Source of the DNA: Hyphomicrobiales bacterium
GTDB lineage: Bacteria; Pseudomonadota; Alphaproteobacteria; Rhizobiales; Aestuariivirgaceae
Assembly: GCA_025363755.1 (NCBI GenBank)
Contig: JANYLQ010000044.1
Coordinates: 17,406-81,405 of the forward strand
Length of the DNA stretch: 64,000 bases
Direction of reading: 5' to 3'
This document shows, piece by piece, positions 18,063 through 27,576 of this stretch. Below the pieces are notes generated by a model. The model was not told the DNA's origin. It was given only the letters and a program-made list of their open reading frames with translations, and ran no database searches. How positions within the stretch are numbered: position 1 is the first letter of the stretch; each line of letters begins with the position of its first letter. The position numbers and the translations under genes were made by a program.

Positions 18063-18982
18063 CGCTGGATTTTTTCATCTCCGCATTTATCACTGTCATC
18101 GGAATCTCCACGCCTATTTTGCTCGCAGCCACAGGCGAGCTTGTGGTTGAAAAAAGCGGCGTCTTAAATCTTGGTGTTGAAGGTATGATGTTGATTGGCG
18201 CGGTTACGGGCTTTGCTGTCACCTTTACGACATTCAACCCTTGGCTTGGCATGTTGGCGGCAGCGGCGGCAGGTGCAGCGGCATCGCTGGTGTTTGGGCT
18301 TTTGGTTTTGACATTTGGCGCCAATCAAGTGGCCACAGGGCTTGCCTTGGCAATTTTTGGCATTGGGCTGTCAACACTGATTGGCAATAGCTATGTTGGT
18401 ATTATCGTGCCGGAATTTTCCAGCATTTTCCCGGATGGTTGGTCGCGTGATCCCATCTTGCGCATTATCTTCGGCCATTCGCCGATGGTCTATTTCGCCT
18501 TGTTCATGGTGTTTGCCGTGGCGTGGTTTCTCAAGCGCACAAGGGCAGGGTTGATCTTGCGCGCTGTGGGTGAGAATGATCATTCAGCACACTCTATCGG
18601 CTATTCCGTCATCGGCATTCGCTACAGTGCCATTGCCTTTGGTGGTGCCATGGCTGGCATCGCCGGCAGTTATTTCTCGATGGTAATCACGCCCATGTGG
18701 GCGCAGCAAATGACAGCGGGCAGGGGCTGGATAGCGCTTGCTCTTGTGGTGTTTGCCGGATGGAAACCAAGTCGCCTTTTGGGTGGCGCTTATTTCTTTG
18801 GTATTCTCATGACTCTGGAGTTTTATGCCAAAGCTTCAAAGAACGCTATTTTACCGTCACAGTTCTGGGCTGCAATGCCTTATCTGATGGCGATTATCGT
18901 ATTGGCTGTTATTTCAGCGCGTGAACGCACCGGAAGCGAAGCGCCCGCCTGTCTTGGCAAGCCATTTATGCCGACTGACTAA
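18059..18982 (+). CDS. BMP-type ABC transporter permease
   Basis: LAATGELVVEKSGVLNLGVEGMMLIGA motif; ATGA overlap with the preceding permease. Confidence 0.88.
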   Translation: MTLDFFISAFITVIGISTPILLAATGELVVEKSGVLNLGVEGMMLIGAVTGFAVTFTTFNPWLGMLAAAAAGAAASLVFGLLVLTFGANQVATGLALAIFGIGLSTLIGNSYVGIIVPEFSSIFPDGWSRDPILRIIFGHSPMVYFALFMVFAVAWFLKRTRAGLILRAVGENDHSAHSIGYSVIGIRYSAIAFGGAMAGIAGSYFSMVITPMWAQQMTAGRGWIALALVVFAGWKPSRLLGGAYFFGILMTLEFYAKASKNAILPSQFWAAMPYLMAIIVLAVISARERTGSEAPACLGKPFMPTD

Positions 18983-19005
18983 TTTAACTTCAACAGGGAG
19001 ACTCT

Positions 19006-20085
19006 ATGATGAAAATGAACAGACGTAATTTGATAAAGGCTAGTGCTGCGGCACTCGCCATGCCAATGATCGGTGGCCGCGCCATGGCTGCTGATCCACT
19101 CAAAGTGGGCTTTATTTATCTCGGCCCAATCGGCGATTTCGGTTGGACTTGGGCGCATGAAAAGGGCCGCAAGGCCATGGTGGATGCATTGGGCGGCGCA
19201 GTGGTAGCTGACTATGTTGAAAACGTTGCTGAAGACGCATCGGCTGTTCCAATTATTCGCGATTTGGCCCAACAAGGCCATAAGCTGATCTTCACAAGCT
19301 CATTCGGCTATATGGATCAGACGCTGCAAGTTGCAAAAGAATTTCCTGATGTGAAGTTCGAACACTGCACAGGCTTCAAGCGCGCTGACAATGTTGCAAC
19401 CTATAACTCACGCTTCCACCAAGGCCGTTCCGTGCTCGGCACAATCGCTGGCATGACCACCAAGACCAACACCATCGGCTATCTCGGCTCCTTCAAGGTT
19501 CCTGAAGTGGTCATGGGCATCAACGCATTCACACTCGCAGCTCAAGCTGTGAACCCAAATGTAAAAGTGAAGATGGTGATGATTGACTCGTGGTTTGATC
19601 CTGCCAAGGAAGCAGCTGCCGCCGAAACCCTCGCCAACCTCGGTTGCGATGTGATCACCGCCCACACAGATAGCGCTGCCTGCCTGCAAGTTTGCGAAAA
19701 GAAGGGCATTTACGGCTTTGGCCAAGGCGCTGACATGTCACGCTTTGCACCTAAGGCGCATTTGACTGCAATCGAAGACATCTGGGGTCCTTATTACACC
19801 TCACGTGCCAAAGCTGTTCTCGATGGTTCATGGAAATCGGGCGATACTTGGTGGGGCTTCAAGGAAGGCTCGGTCGTGATCTCGCCGTATAACGCTTCAG
19901 TCTCCAAGGAAATTGCTGCGGCCGCAGACAAGATCCAAGCAGGTTGGAAAGATGGCAGCTATGACGTGTTCACCGGCCCTATCGCCGATCAATCAGGCGC
20001 CGAAAAAATCGCCAAGGGCGCCAAGCTCGATGACGGCGCATTGGCCGGCATGGATTGGTTCGTGAAGGGTGTTGAAGGCGCGTAA
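19006..20085 (+). CDS. BMP-family ABC transporter substrate-binding protein
   Basis: Signal peptide then PLKVGFIYLGPIGDFGWTWAHEKGRKAM, typical of the BMP/Med family; end of an ABC operon. Confidence 0.9.
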   Translation: MMKMNRRNLIKASAAALAMPMIGGRAMAADPLKVGFIYLGPIGDFGWTWAHEKGRKAMVDALGGAVVADYVENVAEDASAVPIIRDLAQQGHKLIFTSSFGYMDQTLQVAKEFPDVKFEHCTGFKRADNVATYNSRFHQGRSVLGTIAGMTTKTNTIGYLGSFKVPEVVMGINAFTLAAQAVNPNVKVKMVMIDSWFDPAKEAAAAETLANLGCDVITAHTDSAACLQVCEKKGIYGFGQGADMSRFAPKAHLTAIEDIWGPYYTSRAKAVLDGSWKSGDTWWGFKEGSVVISPYNASVSKEIAAAADKIQAGWKDGSYDVFTGPIADQSGAEKIAKGAKLDDGALAGMDWFVKGVEGA

Positions 20086-20096
20086 CTCGCACTGTG

Positions 20097-20125
20097 TATC
20101 CCTCCCCTCATACAGGGGAGGGATA
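20097..20125 (+). terminator. Strong stem-loop after the BMP operon (probable terminator or stabiliser)
   Basis: Perfect 12-bp stem TATCCCTCCCCT / AGGGGAGGGATA with 5-nt loop CATAC; the T-tract that follows is weak. Confidence 0.6.
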
Positions 20126-20230
20126 TAGTCTTGTTCGAAATTTGAACTTTTAAGACTTCACGAGTGACTTGATCCCTGCAAACTGATCCAAAAATAATTA
20201 GAGTCTAATCCCGTTTTTTAGCAGTAGACC

Positions 20231-20312
20231 ATGAAGCAGAGCAGACTAACGAAGAGCAGTTTCTTGGAATATTGCAGGAGCAATAAAGCGGCATGACTGT
20301 TTCTGAGAACAT
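20231..20312 (+). pseudogene. Possible decayed 5' fragment of an IS3-family orfA transposase
   Basis: ATGAAGCAGAGCAGACTAACGAAGAGCAGTTTCTTGGAATATTGCAGGAGCAATAAAGCGGCATGACT resembles the start of IS3-type orfA (MKxSRxTEEQxxGILxEQxxGM) once one frameshift and one stop are allowed. Confidence 0.4.
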
Positions 20313-20575
20313 TGCTGAAAACCGAAAGATATTAGAAAAGTCCAAAAGAATTTGTTATCCCTCGAACTCAGCCGGGAGTATTTAGCCAGGTCTCTAAAGG
20401 ATGGCGCACTCTCAAGACAGGATTTGTTGGGTTTTTACAAGGTGCGGATGTTACTGCAAAGTATAAAGCAATTGAAACCCAAATATTGAGTATTTAGACT
20501 TTGAGGTGACAAGTGCGACGTTTTGAGTGTAAGTTCGTCGACGTTCAACGACTGCAATCGGGATAAGCATATGAC

Positions 20576-21712
20576 ATGCGATTAAAGTCCCTCTTCGTGA
20601 CATTGGGCGTAGCGTTGTGCCTTGCGGTCAACATAGCTGCGGCAGGACCGTTGGAAGATGCTCAAATAGCTTACAACAATGCTGACTATGAAACTGCATT
20701 GCGCTTACTAATGCCCTTAGCAGATCAGGGCATCCCAGACGCACAATTCAATCTTGGCGTTCTCTATGCGAACGGCCAAGGTGTCGCACTGAACAATGGC
20801 GAGGCAGTCCGGTGGTATCAAAGGGCCGCAGAGCAAGGATACGCTAACGCCCAATACAATTTGGCCATCATGTACTACAACTGATTTGGCGTGCCCCAAA
20901 ACTACACTCAAGCATTAAAATGGTTTCGCAAAGCTGCAGACCAAGGAAACGCTGGTGGCCAAAACTACGTTGGTGGAATGTATCAAGACGGCCAGGGAGT
21001 ACCGCAAGACCAGGTTGAAGCTGTCAAATGGTTTCGCAAAGCTGCAGACCAAGGATATGCAATAGCGCAGCGCAACCTCGGCTCCATGTACATTGATGGA
21101 TTTGGAGGGCTACCGAAGGATAGCGTCATCGCAGCTCAATGGTATCGAAAGGCAGCGGAGCAAGGGCTTCCCATTGCGCAATACTTGCTTGGCTCATTGT
21201 ATTTTCATGGTGTAGGTGTCCCACAGGATTATGTCGAGGCGGCAAAATGGAACCGCCTTGCTGCGGAACAAGGACTGGTTGAAGCGCAGGTTGATCTTGG
21301 TCATAAATATGAAAATGGTCAGGGGGTATCGCAGGATCTGACAGAGGCAGCTGCTTGGTATCGGAAAGCAGCGGAACAAAATAACGCTATGGGGCAATAT
21401 AATTTGGGAGTTTGCTATAATCTGGTGAAAGGTGTTCCGGAAGACGGCAAGGAGGCCCTTAAATGGTACCTTAAGGCTGCTGACCAAGGACAACTAGATT
21501 CTCAGTTTAACCTCGGTGCCTTGTATTCAAATGGTAGTCTGGTTCCACAAGACATCTTGCAAGCTCACATGTGGTTCGAACTGGCAAAGAGGGCCGGTGA
21601 CATGGAGGCACTGACAAGATTAAAAGAATTAGAAAAGCAAATGAGTCCCGATCAAATAGTATCAAGCACTTGGAGAGCAAACAAATGGGCCGACGCGCAC
21701 ACGGGGCGGTAG
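20576..21712 (+). pseudogene. Sel1-like tandem-repeat secreted protein interrupted by an in-frame TGA
   Basis: ORFs 20576-20884 and 20891-21712 are in the same frame and both contain Sel1 repeats (AxxWYRKAAEQGxxxAQYNLGxxYxxGxGVPQD). TGA at 20882-20884 falls where the repeat consensus has Gly (YYN-*-FGVPQNY). Confidence 0.82.
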
Positions 21713-22022
21713 CTGCGTGGCCTGCACCAGAACTACTAAGAGATAGCCAAGGCTACTTTTTTGGTCTCGCATATAGGAAAATAGCAACCTTGCATTTGAC
21801 TCTCACAATCCAAAATTTTGCTAAACTCTTTAAGGGTCGCCGATCCAATTTCTAAAAAATTCGATTAGTACACTAGGGTGTAATCATTGATGTTCAAATT
21901 CTGGCTTATCACTATACCCACCCAAATACAGGGTAAGGTGGAACGTTCTTGAGTATGAGGGGCGGGGGTTCGAGAAAGCTTTTCGCACACAACTAGTTTC
22001 GCTTAATTTCATTTTATCGACA

Positions 22023-22101
22023 CGTCATCCCTGCGTAAGCAGGGATTTAGCTTCTTCAAGTAGGTGAATAAAGCTGGACCCTTGTTTTCGCAGGGGCGAC
22101 G
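22023..22101. repeat. Dispersed palindromic repeat element, copy 2 (diverged)
   Basis: CGTCATCCCTGCG ... CGCAGGGGCGACG terminal inverted repeats, similar layout and length to 14230-14304. Confidence 0.65.
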
Positions 22102-22124
22102 ATTTATATCGCAATAATGAACCA

Positions 22125-22400
22125 TCAACCAGCTTTTGTTGGCGAAGATCGAGGTTTTGATGTTGTCTGTGGAAGTTCAGACTGAGCATCCTTAACTTCA
22201 TCCAAACGCGAAGGTTCACCTCCAGACATACCCTCTTCGGTGGCCACAGAAAGGCGAACGGCGTCCTGCTCCCACGCTGTAAGCGCATCCTGCTTTTGCT
22301 TCGTGGTAAGCGCTTCGTCTTTCACGATCTCTGCTGGTGAGGCGAAATTCCCAACCGGGTCTTCTACCTTCTGCTTTGGCGTGATCTTCTTATTTGGCAT
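22125..22400 (-). CDS. Small conserved-looking hypothetical protein (about 91 aa)
   Basis: ORF with GGAGG before the ATG at 22400; sequence ...SPAEIVKDEALTTKQKQDALTAWEQDAVRLSVATEEGMSGGEPSRLDEVKDAQ resembles a small protein type I recall from alphaproteobacteria. Confidence 0.65.
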   Translation of the reverse strand: MPNKKITPKQKVEDPVGNFASPAEIVKDEALTTKQKQDALTAWEQDAVRLSVATEEGMSGGEPSRLDEVKDAQSELPQTTSKPRSSPTKAG

Positions 22401-22643
22401 TTTTGCCTCCAAATTTCATTTCTGCGGAGTTGAGAGCAATTAAAACGCAGCACGCGCCATCAAGTTCCGCAGTGGGTTTATTGGAGTGATTTCCGAAAAT
22501 GGGTCAACGGTGGCACCAACGTCGTCTTCAGTCAGCTTGCAAGACTTGTTGGCGGAGATTTAACCCAATTCTGGAGACTACACACAAGTAGCAGCTTCAT
22601 CGTACGGTGTCAAGGGTTATTTTCATTTATAGGTATTTATTTT

Positions 22644-23270
22644 TTAATTACTTGATAAAACAGTCTTTAACCCGCCAAACTCTTCGATATATGAAATCAC
22701 CTCGCCCAAGCCTTTCTGCCTAAGCAGGTCAGTGAACACATAGGGTCGAACCCCCCGTGCTTTTTTCGTATCGCTTTCCATCACGTCCAAATCGGCCATT
22801 ACATGCGGGGCCAAATCAGTTTTATTGATAATCAGTAAATCTGAGCGTGTAATCGCAGGCCCGCCTTTGCGAGGGATTTTTTCGCCTTGGCAGACTGAGA
22901 TCACATAGATCGAAAGGTCGGCCAAATCGGGCGAGAAGGTGGCGGCGAGATTATCGCCGCCCGACTCGATGAAGATCACATCCAAATCCGGGTGGCGCTT
23001 TGACATTTCATCGACGGCCGCCAAATTGAGCGAGGCGTCTTCTCTGATGGCCGTGTGCGGGCAGCCGCCAGTTTCAACACCCATGATGCGGTCTTCGGGC
23101 AGGGCTTGCAAGCGGTTGAGGATCAGCGCGTCTTCCTTGGTGTAAATATCATTGGTGATGACAGCGACCGAATATTTCTCACGCATGGCTTTGCAGAGTT
23201 TCTCCGTCAGCGTGGTTTTACCAGAGCCAACTGGGCCGCCGATGCCGACGCGGAGGGGGCCATTTGTCAT
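22644..23270 (-). CDS. ureG: Urease accessory protein UreG (GTPase)
   Basis: [51 protein letters not shown]. Confidence 0.96.
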   Translation of the reverse strand: MTNGPLRVGIGGPVGSGKTTLTEKLCKAMREKYSVAVITNDIYTKEDALILNRLQALPEDRIMGVETGGCPHTAIREDASLNLAAVDEMSKRHPDLDVIFIESGGDNLAATFSPDLADLSIYVISVCQGEKIPRKGGPAITRSDLLIINKTDLAPHVMADLDVMESDTKKARGVRPYVFTDLLRQKGLGEVISYIEEFGGLKTVLSSN

Positions 23271-23917
23271 GTGCGAAAAATCCTTGGTTGAAGATGTTCG
23301 TGGTTCATCGCGGCGATATCAGCCAACAATGTGCAACTTCCCAAGTCATCAAGCGATGCCTTTGCAGCACGGTTTGCAGTTCCGGAAATGATGAGCATCA
23401 GATTTTTCAAAACATGAAGCCCTGCTGTTTGACCAAGTGGCACGAGGCGCACCGCCACTGAAACTTGCGCTGCCGCGAAACCTTGCAGGAAAGCGAGCAA
23501 GGCGGAATGTCGATCAACACCCATTGACTTACAGGCCACGCCAGCAGCAATCGCATATGCTAAATCACCATCTACAAATTTTACATTTGTGAAAACCGAA
23601 GCCGCAATTGCAAAGCTGCGCCCTAGTTGCGTGGTTTCTAAATAACGCTCAGATGATGAGGCCATGCCGAGTGCGAGTTCATTTAACTCGGCTGCATCAC
23701 CGTTCCAACACTGGGCAAACAACACGGCATCATTCCAACCTGAACCTTGCGTCATCAAATCGGCAATCCAAGTTTCAACTTCGTTTTGCTTCGTAATTTC
23801 ATTTTCAACAATCGCCGTCTCTAAACCGTGCGAATAAGCAAAGCTGCCGATTGGAAAAGCCGGAGACATCCAGTTGAGCAACAATAGAAGTTGCGAAGCT
23901 ACAATTTCAGTGGGCAT
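23267..23917 (-). CDS. ureF: Urease accessory protein UreF
   Basis: [23 protein letters not shown]; position between ureE and ureG; start assigned at MPTEIVASQ. Confidence 0.92.
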   Translation of the reverse strand: MPTEIVASQLLLLLNWMSPAFPIGSFAYSHGLETAIVENEITKQNEVETWIADLMTQGSGWNDAVLFAQCWNGDAAELNELALGMASSSERYLETTQLGRSFAIAASVFTNVKFVDGDLAYAIAAGVACKSMGVDRHSALLAFLQGFAAAQVSVAVRLVPLGQTAGLHVLKNLMLIISGTANRAAKASLDDLGSCTLLADIAAMNHEHLQPRIFRT

Positions 23918-24344
23918 GATAGGCGCCGTGCAAGGGTTCAAATTGACCGCGTATTTCTGATACCGAAGCATGAAGGCCGATCAGCATTGCCTTTATAATG
24001 TGGTCACGCTTTATCAGAATACGATTATATTCGATTTGCGCTGAGAGATGGCGATTGCCGATATGCCACGCCAGTTGCGCGATGTGAGCAGGGCTTGAAC
24101 CTGTGATTTCATAAAGGTCTTCCTCGGCAGCGCAAACTTCAAGATAGCTGCCATCATCAAGTTCAAGATGATCGCCATCTTCGAAATAGGCGGTGAGTGG
24201 CAGATCGACCAAAACATCTTTGCCGCTATCGGTTTTGATCAACTTCCGCCTGATCGAACGATCTTGCGCATCCAACGTGATTGCATCTGTCGCCTGGCCC
24301 GGAGCATCGCTCAGTCTGATATGTTTGATGCCACGTATGGTCAT
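23907..24344 (-). CDS. ureE: Urease accessory protein UreE
   Basis: AWHIGNRHLSAQIEYNRILIKRDHIIKAML motif and urease operon position. Confidence 0.9.
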   Translation of the reverse strand: MTIRGIKHIRLSDAPGQATDAITLDAQDRSIRRKLIKTDSGKDVLVDLPLTAYFEDGDHLELDDGSYLEVCAAEEDLYEITGSSPAHIAQLAWHIGNRHLSAQIEYNRILIKRDHIIKAMLIGLHASVSEIRGQFEPLHGAYHAH

Positions 24345-26047
24345 TAGAACAAGAAATAGCGTTGCGTCATCGGCAAACTCGTTGCGGGTTCGCAGACCAG
24401 CAATTCGCCGTCGGCGCGCACTTCATAGGTCTCGGGGTTCACTTCAATTTTTGGTGTAGCGCTATTGTGAATCATAGAAGCCTTGGAAATTCCGCCTCTG
24501 GTATTTTTAACGGCGACCATTTTCTTTGCAGTGCCCAAACGGTTTTGCAGGCCTGCTTCGAGGGCCGCTTGCGACACGAAAGTGACTGATGAGTTGGTGC
24601 GCAATTTTCCGAAGCTGGCAAACATCGGGCGGTAATGTACGGGCTGCGGTGTTGGGATTGATGCGTTGGGATCGCCCATAGGTGCAGCTGCAATTGAACC
24701 GCCAAGCAAAACCATTTCCGGCTTCACGCCAAAAAAAGCTGGCGACCACAAAACCAGATCAGCGCGCTTTCCCAGCTCAACCGAACCCACCTCGTGGGAA
24801 AGGCCATGGGCAATTGCCGGGTTGATGGTATATTTGGCGATGTAGCGTTTGACGCGTGAGTTATCATTACCCTTATCGCCAATCAATTCGCCGCGCTGAA
24901 CTTTCATTTTATGCGCCGTCTGCCAGCAGCGGATGATTACTTCACCTACGCGGCCCATAGCTTGTGAATCTGATGAGATCATCGAGAAGCAGCCGATGTC
25001 ATGCAATATATCTTCAGCGGCAATCGTCTCTTTGCGGATGCGGCTTTCGGCAAATGCGATGTCTTCGGGAATGCGCGGGGACAAGTGATGGCAGACCATC
25101 AACATATCGAGATGTTCGGCAATCGTGTTGATCGTATAGGGCCTTGTTGGATTGGTGGAGGAGGGCAGCACATTGGGCAGGCTGGCCACTTTGATGATGT
25201 CGGGCGCATGACCACCACCGGCACCTTCCGTATGAAAGGTGTGAATGGTGCGGCCTTTGAAAGCGGCAATTGTGGCTTCAACGAAACCGCTCTCGTTCAG
25301 CGTGTCAGTGTGGATTGCCACTTGCACATCATAGTTATCGGCCACAGATAAGCAGCAGTCGATCGCAGCGGGTGTTGTGCCCCAATCCTCATGCAGCTTT
25401 AATCCGCACACGCCCGATAAAATCATTTCTTCCAACGCCGCAGGCAGCGAAGCGTTCCCTTTGCCCATAAGTCCCAAATTCATCGGGAAGGCATCAGCCG
25501 CTTCAATCATGCGTTCCGTGTGCCAAGCGCCCGTGCAAGTCGTGGCCAAAGTGCCATGGGCTGGCCCCGTGCCACCGCCCAACATGGTGGTGATGCCGGA
25601 ATAGAGTGATTCTTCCAATTGTTGTGGGGCGATGAAATGTATGTGGCTGTCAACGCCGCCAGCAGTCAGGATCTTTCCTTCGCCTGCGATAATTTCGGTC
25701 GATGGCCCGATGATGATGGTGACGCCCGGCTGTGTATCTGGGTTGCCAGCCTTACCAATCGCGGCGATACGGCCTTCTTTCAAGCCCACGTCCGCTTTGT
25801 AAATGCCCGAGTGATCAACGATCAGCGCGTTGGTGATGACTGTATCCATTGCCCCTTGCGCACGTGTGGCTTGGGATTGGCCCATGCCATCACGGATCAC
25901 TTTGCCGCCGCCAAATTTCACTTCCTCGCCATAGATCGTAAAATCTTTTTCAACTTCGATGAAAAGTTCAGTATCAGCAAGCCGCACTTTGTCGCCAACA
26001 GTCGGACCATACATTTGGGCGTAAGTGGCGCGCGAGATTTTAGCCAT
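24344..26047 (-). CDS. ureC: Urease subunit alpha
   Basis: [60 protein letters not shown]. Confidence 0.97.
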   Translation of the reverse strand: MAKISRATYAQMYGPTVGDKVRLADTELFIEVEKDFTIYGEEVKFGGGKVIRDGMGQSQATRAQGAMDTVITNALIVDHSGIYKADVGLKEGRIAAIGKAGNPDTQPGVTIIIGPSTEIIAGEGKILTAGGVDSHIHFIAPQQLEESLYSGITTMLGGGTGPAHGTLATTCTGAWHTERMIEAADAFPMNLGLMGKGNASLPAALEEMILSGVCGLKLHEDWGTTPAAIDCCLSVADNYDVQVAIHTDTLNESGFVEATIAAFKGRTIHTFHTEGAGGGHAPDIIKVASLPNVLPSSTNPTRPYTINTIAEHLDMLMVCHHLSPRIPEDIAFAESRIRKETIAAEDILHDIGCFSMISSDSQAMGRVGEVIIRCWQTAHKMKVQRGELIGDKGNDNSRVKRYIAKYTINPAIAHGLSHEVGSVELGKRADLVLWSPAFFGVKPEMVLLGGSIAAAPMGDPNASIPTPQPVHYRPMFASFGKLRTNSSVTFVSQAALEAGLQNRLGTAKKMVAVKNTRGGISKASMIHNSATPKIEVNPETYEVRADGELLVCEPATSLPMTQRYFLF

Positions 26048-26352
26048 TACAAGGCTCCCATGATTTTCTGTTGAAAGCCGTAAACCTTTCGTAAGCCCAA
26101 AAGTGGCACCAATGTCACTTCCCGTTTTTGTCCGGGCTCAAAACGCACCGCCGTGCCTGCGGCAATATCCAACCTCATGCCGCGTGCCTTGGTGCGGTCG
26201 AAAGTCAGCGATTCATTGGTTTCGAAGAAATGATAATGCGAACCAACTTGGATGGGCCTGTCGCCTGTGTTGGCAATTTGCAACGTGACGGTTTTTGCAC
26301 CAACATTCAATTCGATGTCGCCTGCTTTTGTAATGACTTCACCAGGAATCAT
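26047..26352 (-). CDS. ureB: Urease subunit beta
   Basis: [18 protein letters not shown]...[20 protein letters not shown]. Confidence 0.96.
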   Translation of the reverse strand: MIPGEVITKAGDIELNVGAKTVTLQIANTGDRPIQVGSHYHFFETNESLTFDRTKARGMRLDIAAGTAVRFEPGQKREVTLVPLLGLRKVYGFQQKIMGAL

Positions 26353-26358
26353 GTTCGT

Positions 26359-26661
26359 CTACCTTATTGGATGATGCACGGTCACAAGCTTTGTGCCGTC
26401 TGGGAATGTGGCTTCCACTTGAATGTCGTGGATCATTTCGGAAATACCGTCCATCACTTGCGCTTTGCTCACGACATGAGCGGCATTTTCCATCAGGTCA
26501 GCAACGCTTTTGCCATCACGCGCGCCTTCAATCACAAACTCGGTGATGAGTGCTATGGCCTCAGGGTGATTGAGCTTTACGCCGCGCTCTAATCTTTTGC
26601 GGGCGACGATCGCGGCCATGGCAACAATCAGTTTGTCTTTCTCACGCGGCGTTAGTTGCAT
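26359..26661 (-). CDS. ureA: Urease subunit gamma
   Basis: [39 protein letters not shown]. Confidence 0.97.
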   Translation of the reverse strand: MQLTPREKDKLIVAMAAIVARKRLERGVKLNHPEAIALITEFVIEGARDGKSVADLMENAAHVVSKAQVMDGISEMIHDIQVEATFPDGTKLVTVHHPIR

Positions 26662-26670
26662 AAGTCTTCC

Positions 26671-27456
26671 TCATAGCGCCCAAGTTTTAGGCAGCTCTGT
26701 TGGGCTGGCCAACACAGACAATGCCGAAACGATTGCTTTTTTCAAGATCATTCCATCTTTGGCTAACAGTCTTGCAACTAGCTTGCCATTCCAAGCAGAC
26801 ACATCGCCATAAGGCCAGATTATTCCGCGCAATTTTTCTAAATCAATATTGGCATTTGGGTCGATCAAAATAATCGTGGCAAGTGCGCGGTTGGCACCCA
26901 AAGTTGCTTTTGAGTTTGGCAATGCCCCCTCCAATTTGATAATGTCTGAATGAATTAGTTTCCCGCCGTATTTGATATTCCATTGCTCGCGAAAGAAAAC
27001 AGAAGAGATGGTTTCGCCGCTCGCTTCACGGCCAAAAATTGTCGTTTCGAGCCCCAGAAACCGGGCGTTTTCAGCCATATCAACAGCGGTTTGCCGATCC
27101 AAGCTTGCACCGTCAAATATTATGGTTTCGTGCGGAAGCCAATTGAACCGGGCATCAGCCTCCAGGTGAATTGCTGTTTCGATTTTGGCCGAAGGCCCCA
27201 AAGTGCGGTAAACGCGCTCGGCGGATTGGCTTGTAACTGTAAGTGTTGTTTTTTGTGCCAAATTAAATTCATATGAAAATTGATCCCCACCTGCCAGACC
27301 GCCAGCGGTATTGATCAAATAGGCATGGTTGGCACCGGGTGGCAATCTCACTTTGGCGGCCCCGGCTTCGCGCAATTGGTCGATACCGCCAGATTTAAGT
27401 GACAATTTTACGGCCCCATGGGCGCGCTGATTAAGAAGAGTTGCGGTTGAAGACAT
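26671..27456 (-). CDS. ureD: Urease accessory protein UreD
   Basis: INTAGGLAGGDQFSYEFNL...TTLTVTSQSAERVYRTLGPSAKI...WLPHETIIFDGASLDR. Confidence 0.93.
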   Translation of the reverse strand: MSSTATLLNQRAHGAVKLSLKSGGIDQLREAGAAKVRLPPGANHAYLINTAGGLAGGDQFSYEFNLAQKTTLTVTSQSAERVYRTLGPSAKIETAIHLEADARFNWLPHETIIFDGASLDRQTAVDMAENARFLGLETTIFGREASGETISSVFFREQWNIKYGGKLIHSDIIKLEGALPNSKATLGANRALATIILIDPNANIDLEKLRGIIWPYGDVSAWNGKLVARLLAKDGMILKKAIVSALSVLASPTELPKTWAL

Positions 27457-27525
27457 TCGTAATTCTTAGATGCGAATAAGCGCCTGCGCCAGAGCATTAA
27501 AGATATGACAATTTGCAGGTTGATC

Positions 27526-27551
27526 GGTTTTCTGGAATGTTGCAGAAAACC
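27526..27551. repeat. Inverted repeat in the ureD-glgP divergent intergenic region
   Basis: GGTTTTCTG-GAATGTTG-CAGAAAACC, perfect 9-bp arms, 25 bp before the glgP ATG. Confidence 0.6.
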
Positions 27552-27576
27552 ATTTCAATAATGAGTCTTGGGGCAA

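Noticed and set aside
20576-21712. Tandem repeats considered as a CRISPR or DNA-level repeat array
   Set aside because: Periodicity is about 108 bp (36 aa) in protein frame and diverged at DNA level; explained by Sel1 repeats.
21741-21770. Terminator TAGCC-AA-GGCTA-C-TTTTTT after the Sel1 gene
   Set aside because: The two-nucleotide loop is sterically poor and the realistic stem is only about 3 bp; not called.
20126-22640. Genomic island or prophage
   Set aside because: No integrase, phage structural genes, tRNA junction or direct repeats seen; only remnants and small repeats.
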